Positions 11,541 to 23,400 of a stretch of 64,000 nucleotides of DNA are shown here, piece after piece. A program made the position numbers and the translations under genes. A model generated the notes under the pieces. The model made no database searches. It was not told where the DNA came from and saw only the letters and a program-made list of their open reading frames with translations. This stretch comes from Acorus gramineus (taxonomy: Eukaryota > Streptophyta > Magnoliopsida > Acorales > Acoraceae): the NCBI GenBank assembly GCA_030737835.1, contig CM060848.1:19817309-19881308 (forward strand), read 5' to 3'. Position 1 is the first letter of the stretch. Every line of letters starts with the position of its first letter.

Positions 11541-14500
11541 CTAAGAAACGATTCTGATCATTGATTGCGCAGGAATGGGAGCCAGATTCGAAGTACACAA
11601 GTTTTCCCAAGATTCATATTTCGCTTCCTCCTCTCCAATGTACGCCACATGCATCGAATTAGCAATCTTTCGCGCTGCTTCACGTGCCTCAGGCAGCCTA
11701 TCATTCAATATTTCAGCAGAAATCCTGAGCAGCTTAGCCAATCCAAACTCTTTGATCCCTTCAATCCCCTGTAAAATGAAAAAAGAAAAAGAAAAAAAGA
11801 AAAGAGGTTGAGTTGAGAATTATTGTTTCAGGTTTGTGAGAAAAAGAGTTGAGTGTGTATCTACCAGTTTAGCCGTGCAATCAGAGACTGAAACGGCGGC
11901 TTTGGCCCTCACTTTAAGATTCTTATGTGCAACATAAGGTTCAAGCTTCTGAAGCAAAGGCAAGGGAGGAGCCGAGAGAGCCATCGCACGCAGAGCCTTC
12001 TCTGCTTCTTCGCAGACGAAGCGTTTGTCTTGAGTGGCTTTCAGTAGAAGCTGCAGGAGCTGCATTGGCATGAAAACACAATGTTCAGTATGGAAATGTC
12101 CCTGGGAGATGAGTTGGGGAAAAATGGGAAGGTGAGGGAATACCAAGTGATCAAAAGCTTCATGTTGTGGGGTAGATGGTGATGATGGAGAGAGCAGGAG
12201 ATGGTTGTAGGAGGTGAAGATGTCCGCGGATGCCATGATCGAGGTCTTGCACAGGGCGCTCCTTGGATTCTTCATTGATCTCACCAATAACATCATAATT
12301 TTGTCCCTGTAAAATATAATGTTGTGAAATATCTGGCCTTTTAGCAGGGAGAAGGAGGGGCTACTCCCAACAATCATAAAATTCATGTGTGGTAGATATC
12401 CGACAAGTTTTGCATTCCATACAGTACATGTACATTAAAAAAACATACGAGATAAGTATGATAAAAGTATAAAGAAAATAAAACTGTTTTCAAGGTGTAT
12501 TACATCCAAAAAACAAACTTTGTTTGAATTAGCACCAACAGTTCAGACTAGATTTTAAATTATAAAATAGATGATAAATCATCCAAACTAAATAAATATA
12601 TGGATTTTGAATGTACTAAAAACACACATTTCAATAATCAGAAGTACATACTGTTGGGAAGGTTATCGCGGAAGCCATCAACAAACACGAGATCGAACAC
12701 AAGAACGAAACATCACAATACACGAAGAAGACAAGATATACGTGGTTCGGCCTAGGCCTACATCCACGGGGCAAAAAACAGAGAATCCACTTTGATAGTT
12801 GAGATACATTAAGAGACTCACAAACTCTCTCATGGAGTTACCCTCTTTTAGAACCCTCTCAACCTTCCCTTAGGATCTCTACATTGTATACATTGCCTTG
12901 TCTTGCCATGAAACCCTAGAAGATATTTATAGAGCTAAATAACTTCATCCCCAAGTAATCTCCCAATTAACAAACAAATATTGTTCCCATTAATTAGGAG
13001 ATATTCACTCTCTTAATTAACAAACAAATATTGTTCCCATTAATTAGGAGATATTCACTCTCCTAATTAACAAACAAATATTGTTTTCTATTTTAGAAGA
13101 TTCACTTTAAATATTAATTAAGATCAAATCTTAAATAATATTTTACTTATTAGGTGCCCAACCTAATATGGTTTAATCATGGCCATCCGATGTGATACAC
13201 CGGATCGAGACATAATTCCAACAAATCTCCACCTTGGCTCGTATCCGATAAGCTCGGACTTCCTCGAACCCCTTAGAAGATTTTCCGTTGATGTCTCCAC
13301 CTTGCTCCATGTCGTCTTTGAAGCACGACCGTGCGAGCAACTATGCACCTCCACCTGCAATCAAGTGGTCTTCGACTTCCTTGAGCCTCACTAACCTTCA
13401 AGTCGCTATCACGAGTCTTTTTGTGCACTAGACCCGCTCCGCAGAACTCCACATTGAATGGATTTTAGGAACTTCTTCCTCCGGGCGTCTACACCGCCCA
13501 ATTTTGTTGGATCCATAAGCCTGCGCTCGCCTTATCATGGATCAACCCCTGAGTTGGACTCAGTAATCGCGCATCCTCAAGTCAATGCTATGACTTGATT
13601 TCACATGCATCTATTCCACGCTCCTTGTGGATCTCCGAAGAAGATCTGGATCTTACCTCCACCTTGAACATGCCACACACGCGCTCGCGAGATGACTGGA
13701 CTCGCTCTTTTAACTGAACCACATGGGGCTGCTCCTCCCATACCCGGTTCAGAACGCTTTAGACCGTGTTGCACTGTTCCATCTTCTTCTGTACAAACTC
13801 CGCACCCACGCTTCACGTGATTCGCCCACGTGCCTCCGCGTGTCACTGCGAACTTTGCACCCCGAGCGTCTTTGCACGTCTGCTTCTCGGTGATTTTGGA
13901 CCCGCAACAAATTGGTATCATCATTGCACACCTGAATAGATATGCCTCTTCCACCACCGAAAGCTCCATGCAACCTTGCATGATTTTTTTTTCTTTCTTC
14001 TTCGCATGAAATCATGTACGACACACCGTTGTTGGAGTTTCCAACAATACATTCGTCGATGGTATGCATTCATCGACCCATGTCGCCATTAATCTTCGTT
14101 TTTCAAATCTCGTCCTCCTAGGTCGGAACCTGGAGCTCTGATACCACTGTTGGGAAGGTTATCGCGGAAGCCACCAACAAACACGAGATCGAACACAAGA
14201 ACGAAACATCACAACACACGAAGAACACAAGATATACGTGGTTCGGCCTAGGCCTACATCCACGGGGCAAAAAACAGAGAATCCACTTTGATAGTTGAGA
14301 TACATTAAGAGACTCACAAACTCTCTCATGGAGCTACCCACTTTTAGAACCCTCTCAACCTTCCCTTAGGATCTCTACATTGTATACATTGCCTTGTCTT
14401 GCCATGAAACCCTAGAAGATATTTATAGAGCTAAATAACTTCATCCCCAAGTAATCTCCCAATTAACAAACAAATATTGTTCCCATTAATTAGGAGATAT

Positions 14501-17500
14501 TCACTCTCCTAATTAACAAACAAATATTGTTTTCTATTTTAGAAGATTCACTTTAAATATTAATTAAGATCAAATCTTAAATAATATTTTACTTATTAGG
14601 TGCCCAACCTAATATGGTTTAATCATGGCCATCCGATGTGATACACCGGATCGAGACATAATTCCAACAAATCTCCACCTTGGCTCGTATCCGATAAGCT
14701 CGGACTTCCTCGAACCCCTTAGAAGATTTTCCGTTGATGTCTCCACCTTGCTCCATGTCGTCTTTGAAGCACGACCGTGCGAGCAACTATGCACCTCCAC
14801 CTGCAATCAAGTGGTCTTCGACTTCCTTGAGCCTCACTAACCTTCAAGTCGCTATCACGAGTCTTTTTGTGCACTAGACCCACTCTGCAGAACTCCACCT
14901 TGAATGGATTTTAGGAACTTCTTCCTCCGGGCGTCTGCACCGCCCAATTTTGTTGGATCCATAAGCCTGCGCTCGCCTTATCATGGATCAACCCCTGAGT
15001 TGGACTCAGTAATCGCGCATCCTCAAGTCAATGCTATGACTTGATTTCACATGCATCTATTCCACGCTCCTTGTGGATCTCCGAAGAAGATCTGGATCTT
15101 ACCTCCACCTTAAACATGCCACACACGCGCTCGCGAGATGACTGGACTCGCTCTTTTAACTGAACCACATGGGGCTGCTCCTCCCATACCCGGTTCAGAA
15201 CGCTTTAGACCGTGTTGCACTGTTCCATCTTCTTCTGTACAAACTCCGCACCCACGCTTCACGTGATTCGCCCACGTGCCTCCGCGTGTCACTGCGAACT
15301 TTGCACCCCGAGCGTCTTTGCACGTCTGCTTCTCGGTGATCTTGGACCCGCAACAAATTGGTATCATCATTGCACACCTGAATAGATATGCCTCTTCCAC
15401 CACCGAAAGCTCCATGCAACCTTGCATGATTTTTTTTTCCTTCTTCTTCGCATGAAACCCATGTACGACACACCGTTGTTGGAGTTTCCAACAATACATT
15501 CGTCGATGGTATGCATTCATCGACCCATGTCGCCATTAATCTTCGTTTTTCAAATCTCGTCCTCCTAGGTCGGAACCTGGAGCTCTGATACCACTGTTGG
15601 GAAGGTTATCGCGGAAGCCACCAACAAACACGAGATCGAACACAAGAACGAAACATCACAACACACGAAGAACACAAGATATACGTGGTTCGGCCTAGGC
15701 CTACATCCACGGGGCAAAAAACAGAGAATCCACTTTGATAGTTGAGATACATTAAGAGACTCACAAACTCTCTCTTAGAACCCTCTCAACCTTCACTTAG
15801 GATCTCTAAGTTGTATACATTGCCTTGTCTTGCTAGAAGATATTTATAGAGCTAAATAACTTCATCCCCAAGTAATCTCCCAATTAACAAACAAATATTG
15901 TTCCCATTAATTAGGAGATATTCACTCTCCTAATTAACAAACAAATATTGTTTCTTATTTTAGAAGATTCACTTTAAATATTAATTAAGATCAAATCTTA
16001 AATAATATTTTACTTATTAGGTGCCCAACCTAATATGGTTTAATCATGGCCATCCGATGTGATACACCGGATCGAGACATAATTCCAACAAATCTCCACC
16101 TTGGCTCGTATCCGATAAGCTCGGACTTCCTCGAACCCCTTAGAAGATTTTCCGTTGATGTCTCCACCTTGCTCCATGTCGTCTTTGAAGCACGACCGTG
16201 CGAGCAACTATGCACCTCCACCTGCAATCAAGTGGTCTTCGACTTCCTTGAGCCTCACTAGCCTTCAAGTCGCTATCACGAGTCTTTTTGTGCACTAGAC
16301 CCGCTCCGCAGAACTCCACCTTGAATGGATTTTAGGAACTTCTTCCTCCGGACGTCTACACCGCCCAATTTTGTTGGATCCATAAGCCTGCGCTCGCCTT
16401 ATCATGGATCAACCCCTGAGTTGGACTCAGTAATCGCGCATCCTCAAGTCAATGCTATGACTTGATTTCACATGCATCTATTCCACGCTCCTTGTGGATC
16501 TCCGAAGAAGATCTGGATCTTACCTCCACCTTGAACATGCCACACACGCGCTCGCGAGATGACTGGACTCGCTCTTTTAACTGAACCACATGGGGCTGCT
16601 CCTCCCATACCCGGTTCAGAACGCTTTAGACCGTGTTGCACTGTTCCATCTTCTTCTGTACAAACTCCGCACCCACGCTTCACGTGATTCGCCCACGTGC
16701 CTCCGCGTGTCACTGCGAACTTTGCACCCCGAGCGTCTTTGCACGTCTGCTTCTCGGTGATCTTGGACCCGCAACAAATTGGTATCATCATTGCACACCT
16801 GAATAGATATGCCTCTTCCACCACCGAAAGCTCCATGCAACCTTGCATGATTTTTTTTTCTTCTTCTTCGCATGAAACCATGTACGACACACCGTTGTTG
16901 GAGTTTCCAACAATACATTCGTCGATGGTATGCATTCATCGACCCATGTCGCCATTAATCTTCGTTTTTCAAATCTCGTCCTCCTAGGTCAGAACCTGGA
17001 GCTCTGATACCACTGTTGGGAAGGTTATCGCGGAAGCCACCAACAAACACGAGATCGAACACAAGAACGAAACATCACAACACACGAAGAACACAAGATA
17101 TACGTGGTTCGGCCTAGGCCTACATCCACGGGGCAAAAAACAGAGAATCCACTTTGATAGTTGAGATACATTAAGAGACTCACAAACTCTCTCATGGAGT
17201 TACCCTCTCTTAGAACCCTCTCAACCTTCCCTTAGGATCTCTACATTGTATACATTGCCTTGTCTTGCTAGAAGATATTTATAGAGCTAAATAACTTCAT
17301 CCCCAAGTAATCTCCCAATTAACAAACAAATATTGTTCCCATTAATTAGGAGATATTCACTCTCCTAATTAACAAACAAATATTGTTTTCTATTTTAAGA
17401 GATTCACTTTAAATATTAATTAAGATCAAATCTTAAATAATATTTTACTTATTAGGTGCCCAACCTAATATGGTTTAATCATGGCCATCCGATGTGATAC

Positions 17501-18714
17501 ACCGGATCGAGACATAATTCCAACACATACGACCAATAAGTATAAGAGGTAGCCAATCGGAGTACTTTTTTAAACTTTTGGAAAAGTTTGGAGTACCTTG
17601 TCACTATGACTCCCGAAAAGCTTGTACCAGAACACAATTTCAACCTCTAGATTTTTGTAAAGATAGTTTGGTGTTTTATATCACCCTCCATTTTTTTAGT
17701 CTCTTCTTCATTAGGGGTGCTGGTGAGGAGAGCGAGAAATTTTTTTAATTCTAATTATTGCATATAGTGAATCAATTCTTCCTCTCCTCTGTAGATGTAG
17801 TCAAATTCAGCAAACCATGTAAACATCCAATCCTATTGTGTGTCTAGTTTGGATTTATTTTCCGCATTGATCTATATGTGCTAAGATTGAATCCTATGAC
17901 AAGTCATTGCATTGAAACATAAAAAAAATAAATGAAGAACATTAAATCCTAGTATGTGGCACCAATTTCAAATCGAAAAGGCATGAAATGGTGTTTATAT
18001 TCCCAAAAGTGATCTCATTTTCTCCAATCAAAGATTTCATTGCACAATAATAATAAACACATCAAGATTTAGAGTCTTACAACATAGGGATCAACATCGA
18101 GGCGTGATACAGAGCGAATCGCCGAACATCATTCAGTGCTTCACACACTTCTAACCAGTTCTTCGAAGCCAACCTCTCTATCAAACCCTGTTTCAAATTA
18201 AAAAAATAATAAAAAAAAGGTTCAAATTTGCTGGAGAAACGGATTTGATCGATCTGATCAGCATCACTTACAGAAATTCACATGAAACCCAAAACAAGTT
18301 GCATAAAGAGCACATCAAATGTGAAGATCATTAATGAATAAACATGGGTACTCACCAAATCCGTAGCTACCCATAACAAAAAAAAAAAAAAAAAATGATA
18401 AACACCCCCCCTTCCTCCCCTATTTGGACAAATCAAGGCATATCATATCATCATCAAATCAACAACAAGAACAATAAAAAAAAAGAGAGAGAGATTAAAT
18501 TGAAACCCACATCGATATTCGTCGCTGGGTCAGGAAGGGACGTAAGGTGTTCAGAATCTATGTATTCGATCGATGGGTCCGTCACCGCCGACGGCACAGT
18601 GTTTTCATCGTTGACGCGGCAATCGCAGGCATTCAAGGCAGCGGTTTTGTTGGGCTTCTTCGGCTTCTCGGGCGTCGTCATCACTGGGAGGTTATCCAGA
18701 GGTCGAAGAGCCAT
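11541..18714 (-). CDS. TOG/ARM-repeat protein (TOGARAM-like plant family)
   Basis: Five exons: 18511..18714, 18081..18187, 12144..12306, 11865..12059 and 11541..11768, in frame throughout and giving 298 aa. The first ATG starts MALRPLDNLPV. A Pro/Lys-rich leader is followed by helical-repeat sequence: LIERLASKNWLEVCEALNDV (exon 2), KNPRSALCKTSIM (about residues 116-128), QDKRFVCEEAEKALRAM (exon 4) and LNDRLPEAREAARKI (exon 5). This is the single TOG-like ARM array of a small plant family of about 300 aa (Arabidopsis At3g01450-type, from memory). Related TOG domains bind tubulin, but the function of the plant proteins is not established here. Intron 2 (12307-18080) is 5.8 kb and mostly a tandem LTR array; the flanking donor GTAAGA and acceptor TTTTACAG look intact. 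The C-terminus (SNLAPIPAQSMIRIVS) is not an ARM repeat. Confidence 0.88.
12652..13223 (-). repeat. LTR 1 of the array, with extra internal 50-bp duplication
   Basis: The longest LTR (572 bp). A 50-bp block containing TTCCCATTAATTAGGAGATA occurs twice in succession (about 12965-13065) but once in the other LTRs. Otherwise it matches LTRs 2-4, including the CCTAGGCCTACATCCACGGG block. Confidence 0.85.
14148..14669 (-). repeat. LTR 2 of the array
   Basis: 522 bp, TGTTGG...CCAACA. Shared between the first and second units. It lacks the extra 50-bp block of LTR 1. Confidence 0.88.
15595..16090 (-). repeat. LTR 3 of the array, with small deletions
   Basis: 496 bp. Compared with LTR 2 it lacks a short block after ACTCTCTC (near 15774) and the CATGAAACC that normally precedes CTAGAAG (near 15833). 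LTR 4 shares the second deletion but not the first. Confidence 0.88.
17014..17525 (-). repeat. LTR 4 of the array (true 5' LTR of the minus-strand element)
   Basis: 512 bp, ending CCAACA directly before the right CATAC duplication. The primer site lies immediately to its left (16998-17013), so in element orientation this is the upstream LTR. Confidence 0.88.
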
Positions 18715-20496
18715 TTCTCTGTAGATTTTTTTTTTTTTTTTGGAGAGGCTGCAGAGATTGAATATTTGAATGTGTTATTTTTTTTTTTTTTGTGTTTCTT
18801 CTCCCTTTTTGATAAACTCTGCTTTTTTGTTTGTAACGGCTATATTTTATTTCCCCTGTTGTGCTGAATTTAATGGGGATTTTGGGACCACTCATTTGAA
18901 TTTCAAAAAGATCTATTGATTAGTTGTCTGGAATGCCCTCATGTTTTGAATTAACTTTTTACTTTGTGCCACACAGCTCATCCATTCATTCATTGGGCAC
19001 TGATTTACCGTTTAGAGGTGGTGCCCCAGCTACATATACACTCTGTTACTGTCTTAGTACAATATATACTTTATTAAGGTTTGGGCGTCTTGCGGCTCCT
19101 TCACCGGGGTAGTACTGCTCTTTGATGAAGTGGAGTCGTCGTGGAACTGAGCCGTCAAGGCAGCGCGAGGTTCACAGGGCAAGTGGTTCCTGCGGTGGCC
19201 TGGGCATTGTGGTTGACACAGAATGTTGTTGTCTTCAAAGGCCAACGGGCCTACGTCAACAACATGAGGGATGAAGTGGCGGGGTTATTTTGTAGTTGGG
19301 GGTTAATTCTTGTGGGAGCTAGGGGCCTGGCGGTCAGTGTGGGACATTTTGGTATAACGGGCTAGTCAGCATGGGCGTTCGTGCTGCTGTGGTGGGGCAG
19401 ATACCTCTTCTGCTCTCCCTCTCCTGGTGTGCCTATTTTTGTTTTAAAAAAAATATATATTTTTTTTTTATTCATTGAGATTTAGAGTGGCCCAATATTG
19501 TCCTAGTACAATATATACTCTATTGGTCTATTATTATAGTATATGAAAAAAAAAAAATTTAATTTTTAAAGAATAAGAATATGTACAAATTTATCTATTA
19601 TATATACTTCACTTTTCATATTAATACGTGTTTCATCAGACGAATATACATATTTTTTAAAAAAAATATAAGACGTAAAGATGGAAATACACACAAGGCT
19701 AGAGTTATCATTTTCCTTCATTCATGTACACATATGGGCTTTGATTCAAGTTCAAGTTTTTAATTGGGTTGACTTGAATTTTGAGTCAGGGTTCAAATAG
19801 ATTTTGAACTTTTAACAAACCTTTAAATGTTGTGAACAGCCACGTGTCAACGTAAGAGACATACAATATAAAAAACGAAGTCAATGGACGAAAAGAAATT
19901 AAATTTTAGGATAAAATAAACTGAATAATTTATATTTTGAATCATAGATTAAACAATTCAGAACTGACTTAAGCATTTAAACTTACCACTCATCCCACCA
20001 TCAGGTTTGGGTTAGACCTGGATTAACCTGACTGAAAACCTAAATCAGGTTCACTCATGTTCAGCTTGAACTTGAACTTGAACCTGAACTTGACTACTAA
20101 AACCTCAACCCGGCCAAACAGTCAGGTCGGATAGATTTCACCCCAGCTAATCAGACAAAGAATTATAAAACCTGAGCTAAGAATACATGAGCTTTAGTTT
20201 TCCCAACAAGAATTATGATGAAATTATACAGAAGACACCCAAGATGCTAGAAAAAAAACCACCCACAAATCTTATACAAACTTTTCCACAGTGAAATGGA
20301 AGCTTAAATCAACCTTAAAAAGAGTCATGTTTTCAATTCACTAAAAAAAAGTATGTAAAACTCAATTTTAGAATTTTTTTTTTTTTTGACCCATCAAAAG
20401 AAAAGAAAATGTTCTGCATCTGCATGTATAGGGAACTCACCATACGAAATTCTGAAATGGAAGTTGAACTTAACTTCATAAAGAATTTAGGCTTCT
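18715..20496. other. Spacer between capping protein and TOG genes
   Basis: Includes the TOG gene promoter/leader (T tracts at 18727-18740 and 18779-18791), the 3' flank of the capping protein gene, and a LINE relic at 19076-19498. A stretch at 19970-20120 is rich in AACCTGAACTTGA-type repeats. No other gene is visible. Confidence 0.6.
19076..19498 (+). pseudogene. 5'-truncated LINE relic flanked by a 26-bp direct repeat
   Basis: Encodes VPAVAWALWLTQNVVVFKG, the C-terminal PA..WALW..N.VVF motif of plant LINE ORF2, then a stop and an A-rich tail near 19443. A 26-bp direct repeat around TAGTACAATATATACT flanks it (19050-19075 and 19499-19524, two differences). This looks like a target-site duplication, although it is longer than most. 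No reverse-transcriptase core is present. Confidence 0.65.
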
Positions 20497-23400
20497 TTAT
20501 TTCTCAATTCCAAGTTCTTTCGAGATGTCTCTGGTCAGGCTAAACTGCAGTGTGTTGTGCCACGGGAATAAAGTCCGAGTAACCGGAAGTTTCCTTCGAA
20601 GATCCTGCAATAGGTTCGACAATTTGGAGGGCAAATTTTAGTCTGGCAGATGTCATTACAATTGGCTTTTTTTTCAACAATCATGTTGTGAAATCAGTTG
20701 TAGTTTTCCCTATCAAAAAGGAAATATTACACCTATACAATACCTTGAAAGTGGCATCAGACAAATTAGAGTATGACTCCTGAAACAGACAGAAAAACGC
20801 ATTAATAATGGCGTCCGCTGCATTGACTTGAAATATCTAATGAATACATAAAATGGAGACACATGATGACCTCAAGAGATGTCATGTACTCGGTCTCATG
20901 GTGGCGGATAATGTTAGTTACAGAGAGTGCACAATCTTCAGCAGACTGCAATGGGAATGAAATGTATGAAACATATGAACAAGATCATTCTTATAATTTG
21001 CTTGTAAAAAATAAATACAAAAAATATGCATAGCAGCAAAAAAAAAAAAAAACACAATGAAAATATAAGAATTAAAATTCCATGTGGTTATAATTGCACC
21101 TGAAAAGTATTGAAGAAACTATTTATTGACAAGAAAGAAAGAAAAAAGACATACAAGGGCCAGCCTGTTTAATGTTGCTTGTATCTTATCCATTCACATC
21201 AACATATTGCATCACAAATTCCTAATTATAATTAAGTGGGAAGATCATGATCACACCAAAGTACCCTTTCACCTGTCTCCTAAAGCTTACATCTAAAAGA
21301 AGACAATGATGGATCTTTAAGAAAATCCACAGCAGGACAATGGCCCCCTGCACTGTAGTTTGGACTAACTAATTGTTTCCTCTATTATTATCTCCAGTAA
21401 GATAACATTTCTAACAAAAAGGTGGTTCTCAACCTTTTCATTGTATTTGAATGCAATTTCTATACACACACAAAATGCATAACAAGCGAGTAAAAACTGT
21501 CACACATTCTAAGAAACTTCAGGCATTTGAAAGGCTCTAGGTTCTGATTAAACCAAAACTATACGCAATTTTCTGAGTATCATGAAGTAGATAGATTAAT
21601 GATAAAACCTGAAGAATGGTGGAGTCCTCGCAATTATGGCTAGCATCTAACTGCACATTTCCTTCCTCAAAATAGTGAGCGCCCACCTGAGATCAGAAAA
21701 GAATTGAGCCACAAAAAAAAAAAAAAAAATTAAATTAAACAGTATCACATAAATACATATAATAAGTATTACCATCATACACAATCGGTATTTGGTAGGC
21801 AATATAAGTCATTGTTCTTTCTCAGATAGACTGAGAACATGAAGAGGCGTGGAAAAAAAAGTAATGTATTCAAGTTTGTTTGAGATACCATGGTCAGTGT
21901 AAGAGCAATACCTGCATTTTACCTTTCACTTCCACTACTTGTAGATCATCTTTGAACTCAATTTTCCAAACAGAGCGCCAACTCCCATTGCTGGAACACC
22001 AAAAATAGAAAAAAATATATAAAAAAGGGTCAAGGTAAACCCTCCTGATAGGAATGAGATTTAACATTCTATTGAATACAAATACATGCATGCATTGTTA
22101 CGCATGGTATAGAGATGTCATAATTATATGCAAACAATCATGAGTGCAATCTATAAATTTGTATGACTGATATCCATTCAAGTAAAAAATGATACTTTAA
22201 ATACACAGCACCCCATGGTATGCAATTGTACTTCAACAAACCAAGTACAATATCGATTGTGTGAGAAATTTCAATATGTGACATCCAAAAACTATTTGGT
22301 TAGAATTGGATATCAAATTCTCATAGTTAGATAAAAAGGGGGATGTAGAGATAGACAAAAGGACAGATCAGACTAGAGAATGGAATAGACTATGCAGTGC
22401 TTAGTCATTTCTCATTGGACCGCACACCATGAATTTATATCAACCATCATAATAAAAAAAAAGTCCTCTATGTGCACTGTTGTTAAGGCCAAAAACAACA
22501 TCTTGCAGGATGTGCACCAAGTAGCACACTTGGTGATTGAGGAATGTAGCACACTGGCACACAATTATGATGTCACTTTGGTTTAAGATGATTTTCTGGT
22601 TGGTTGGAAGAAGCATACCCACTACCCAGACTACATAATATATCAAGCAGCGTAACAGAAATTACTTCCACTCAGAGATTGATTACCTTTTTATGGAATA
22701 GTCACAGATTGGATAATCAATAGGTATGACAGTAGCATAAGTTAACACAAATTCCGTTAAAAGTCTACCCAGAAGAGAAACCTACTTGAACTAGACATAT
22801 AAAATTGAAGAAAACCAGCAATTACTTCAAGATATAATAAAGCGCATTTGAGGAAAAAGATTTTAAGGATCCATGTCCAAACTTAGAACATCATGCATCT
22901 GTCTACTTCTGAAGACTCAATACTCCACTAGAATACTGTTGAAAAGAACTCGTATGAGTAAGCTTTTAACAGTAAACAGTAAGGCAACAGTAATTGAAAA
23001 ATCCATTCAGTCAATCAATTGGAATACACCAGAAAAATATACAAAGAAATGAAGAAAATTAAATTATCTGCAATTGTTTGTCAATGTACATACCAGTAAT
23101 TCTGCGGGCTATGTCTGGCAGCAGAAATGACCACCACAAGCTCAAAGTCAGCGCCAGGTCCTTTAACGTCTTTTCCTACAGTGCAATAGACCGAACATGA
23201 TCCTTTTGGATAACTTTCATCAACATATTTGCAAAGTTCGTCATCCAATGCTACCCTGCGATGTATTCATTGATCAAGCGAAAAGAGGTCACCATGGATG
23301 GATGCTTCAATAAGATGCAGAGACTAAACATTATTCAATTAAATTCTGCTGTGAAATAGTCCTCCAAGGATGGGTTTACAAAGAACTAGTAATATACACC

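Larger units (their letters stand above)
12647..17530 (-). mobile_element. Tandem non-autonomous LTR retrotransposon array (4 LTRs, 3 internal regions)
   Basis: The order is LTR-internal-LTR-internal-LTR-internal-LTR, with neighbouring units sharing LTRs. The LTRs are 12652-13223, 14148-14669, 15595-16090 and 17014-17525, each starting TGTTGG and ending CCAACA. The internal regions are 13224-14147, 14670-15594 and 16091-17013 (923-925 bp). The element reads on the minus strand: next to each LTR start is a primer site reading TGGTATCAGAGCTCC (initiator-Met tRNA type, e.g. 16998-17013), and next to each LTR end a polypurine tract CAAGGTGGAGATT. One 5-bp duplication, CATAC (12647-12651 and 17526-17530), encloses the whole array. 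No gag, protease, integrase or reverse transcriptase is encoded. It lies in intron 2 of the TOG gene, in the gene's sense orientation. Confidence 0.93.

Noticed and set aside
13163-16261. Identical 65- and 71-codon frames repeated three times on both strands
   Set aside because: They span the LTR/internal junctions of the tandem retroelement and repeat only because the element does.
12652-17525. CRISPR-like spacing of repeats
   Set aside because: Units are 1.4-1.5 kb with LTR, primer site and polypurine tract in a plant genome; this is a retrotransposon array.
18340-18372. 11-bp microexon between TOG exons 1 and 2 (CTACGGATTTG with GTGAGT after it)
   Set aside because: Including it breaks the frame, whereas joining exon 1 directly to GLIERLASKNW restores the family sequence.
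18506-18516. CCCACATCGAT as a third snRNA upstream element
   Set aside because: It is the splice donor junction of TOG exon 1 read on the other strand; no snRNA sequence follows.
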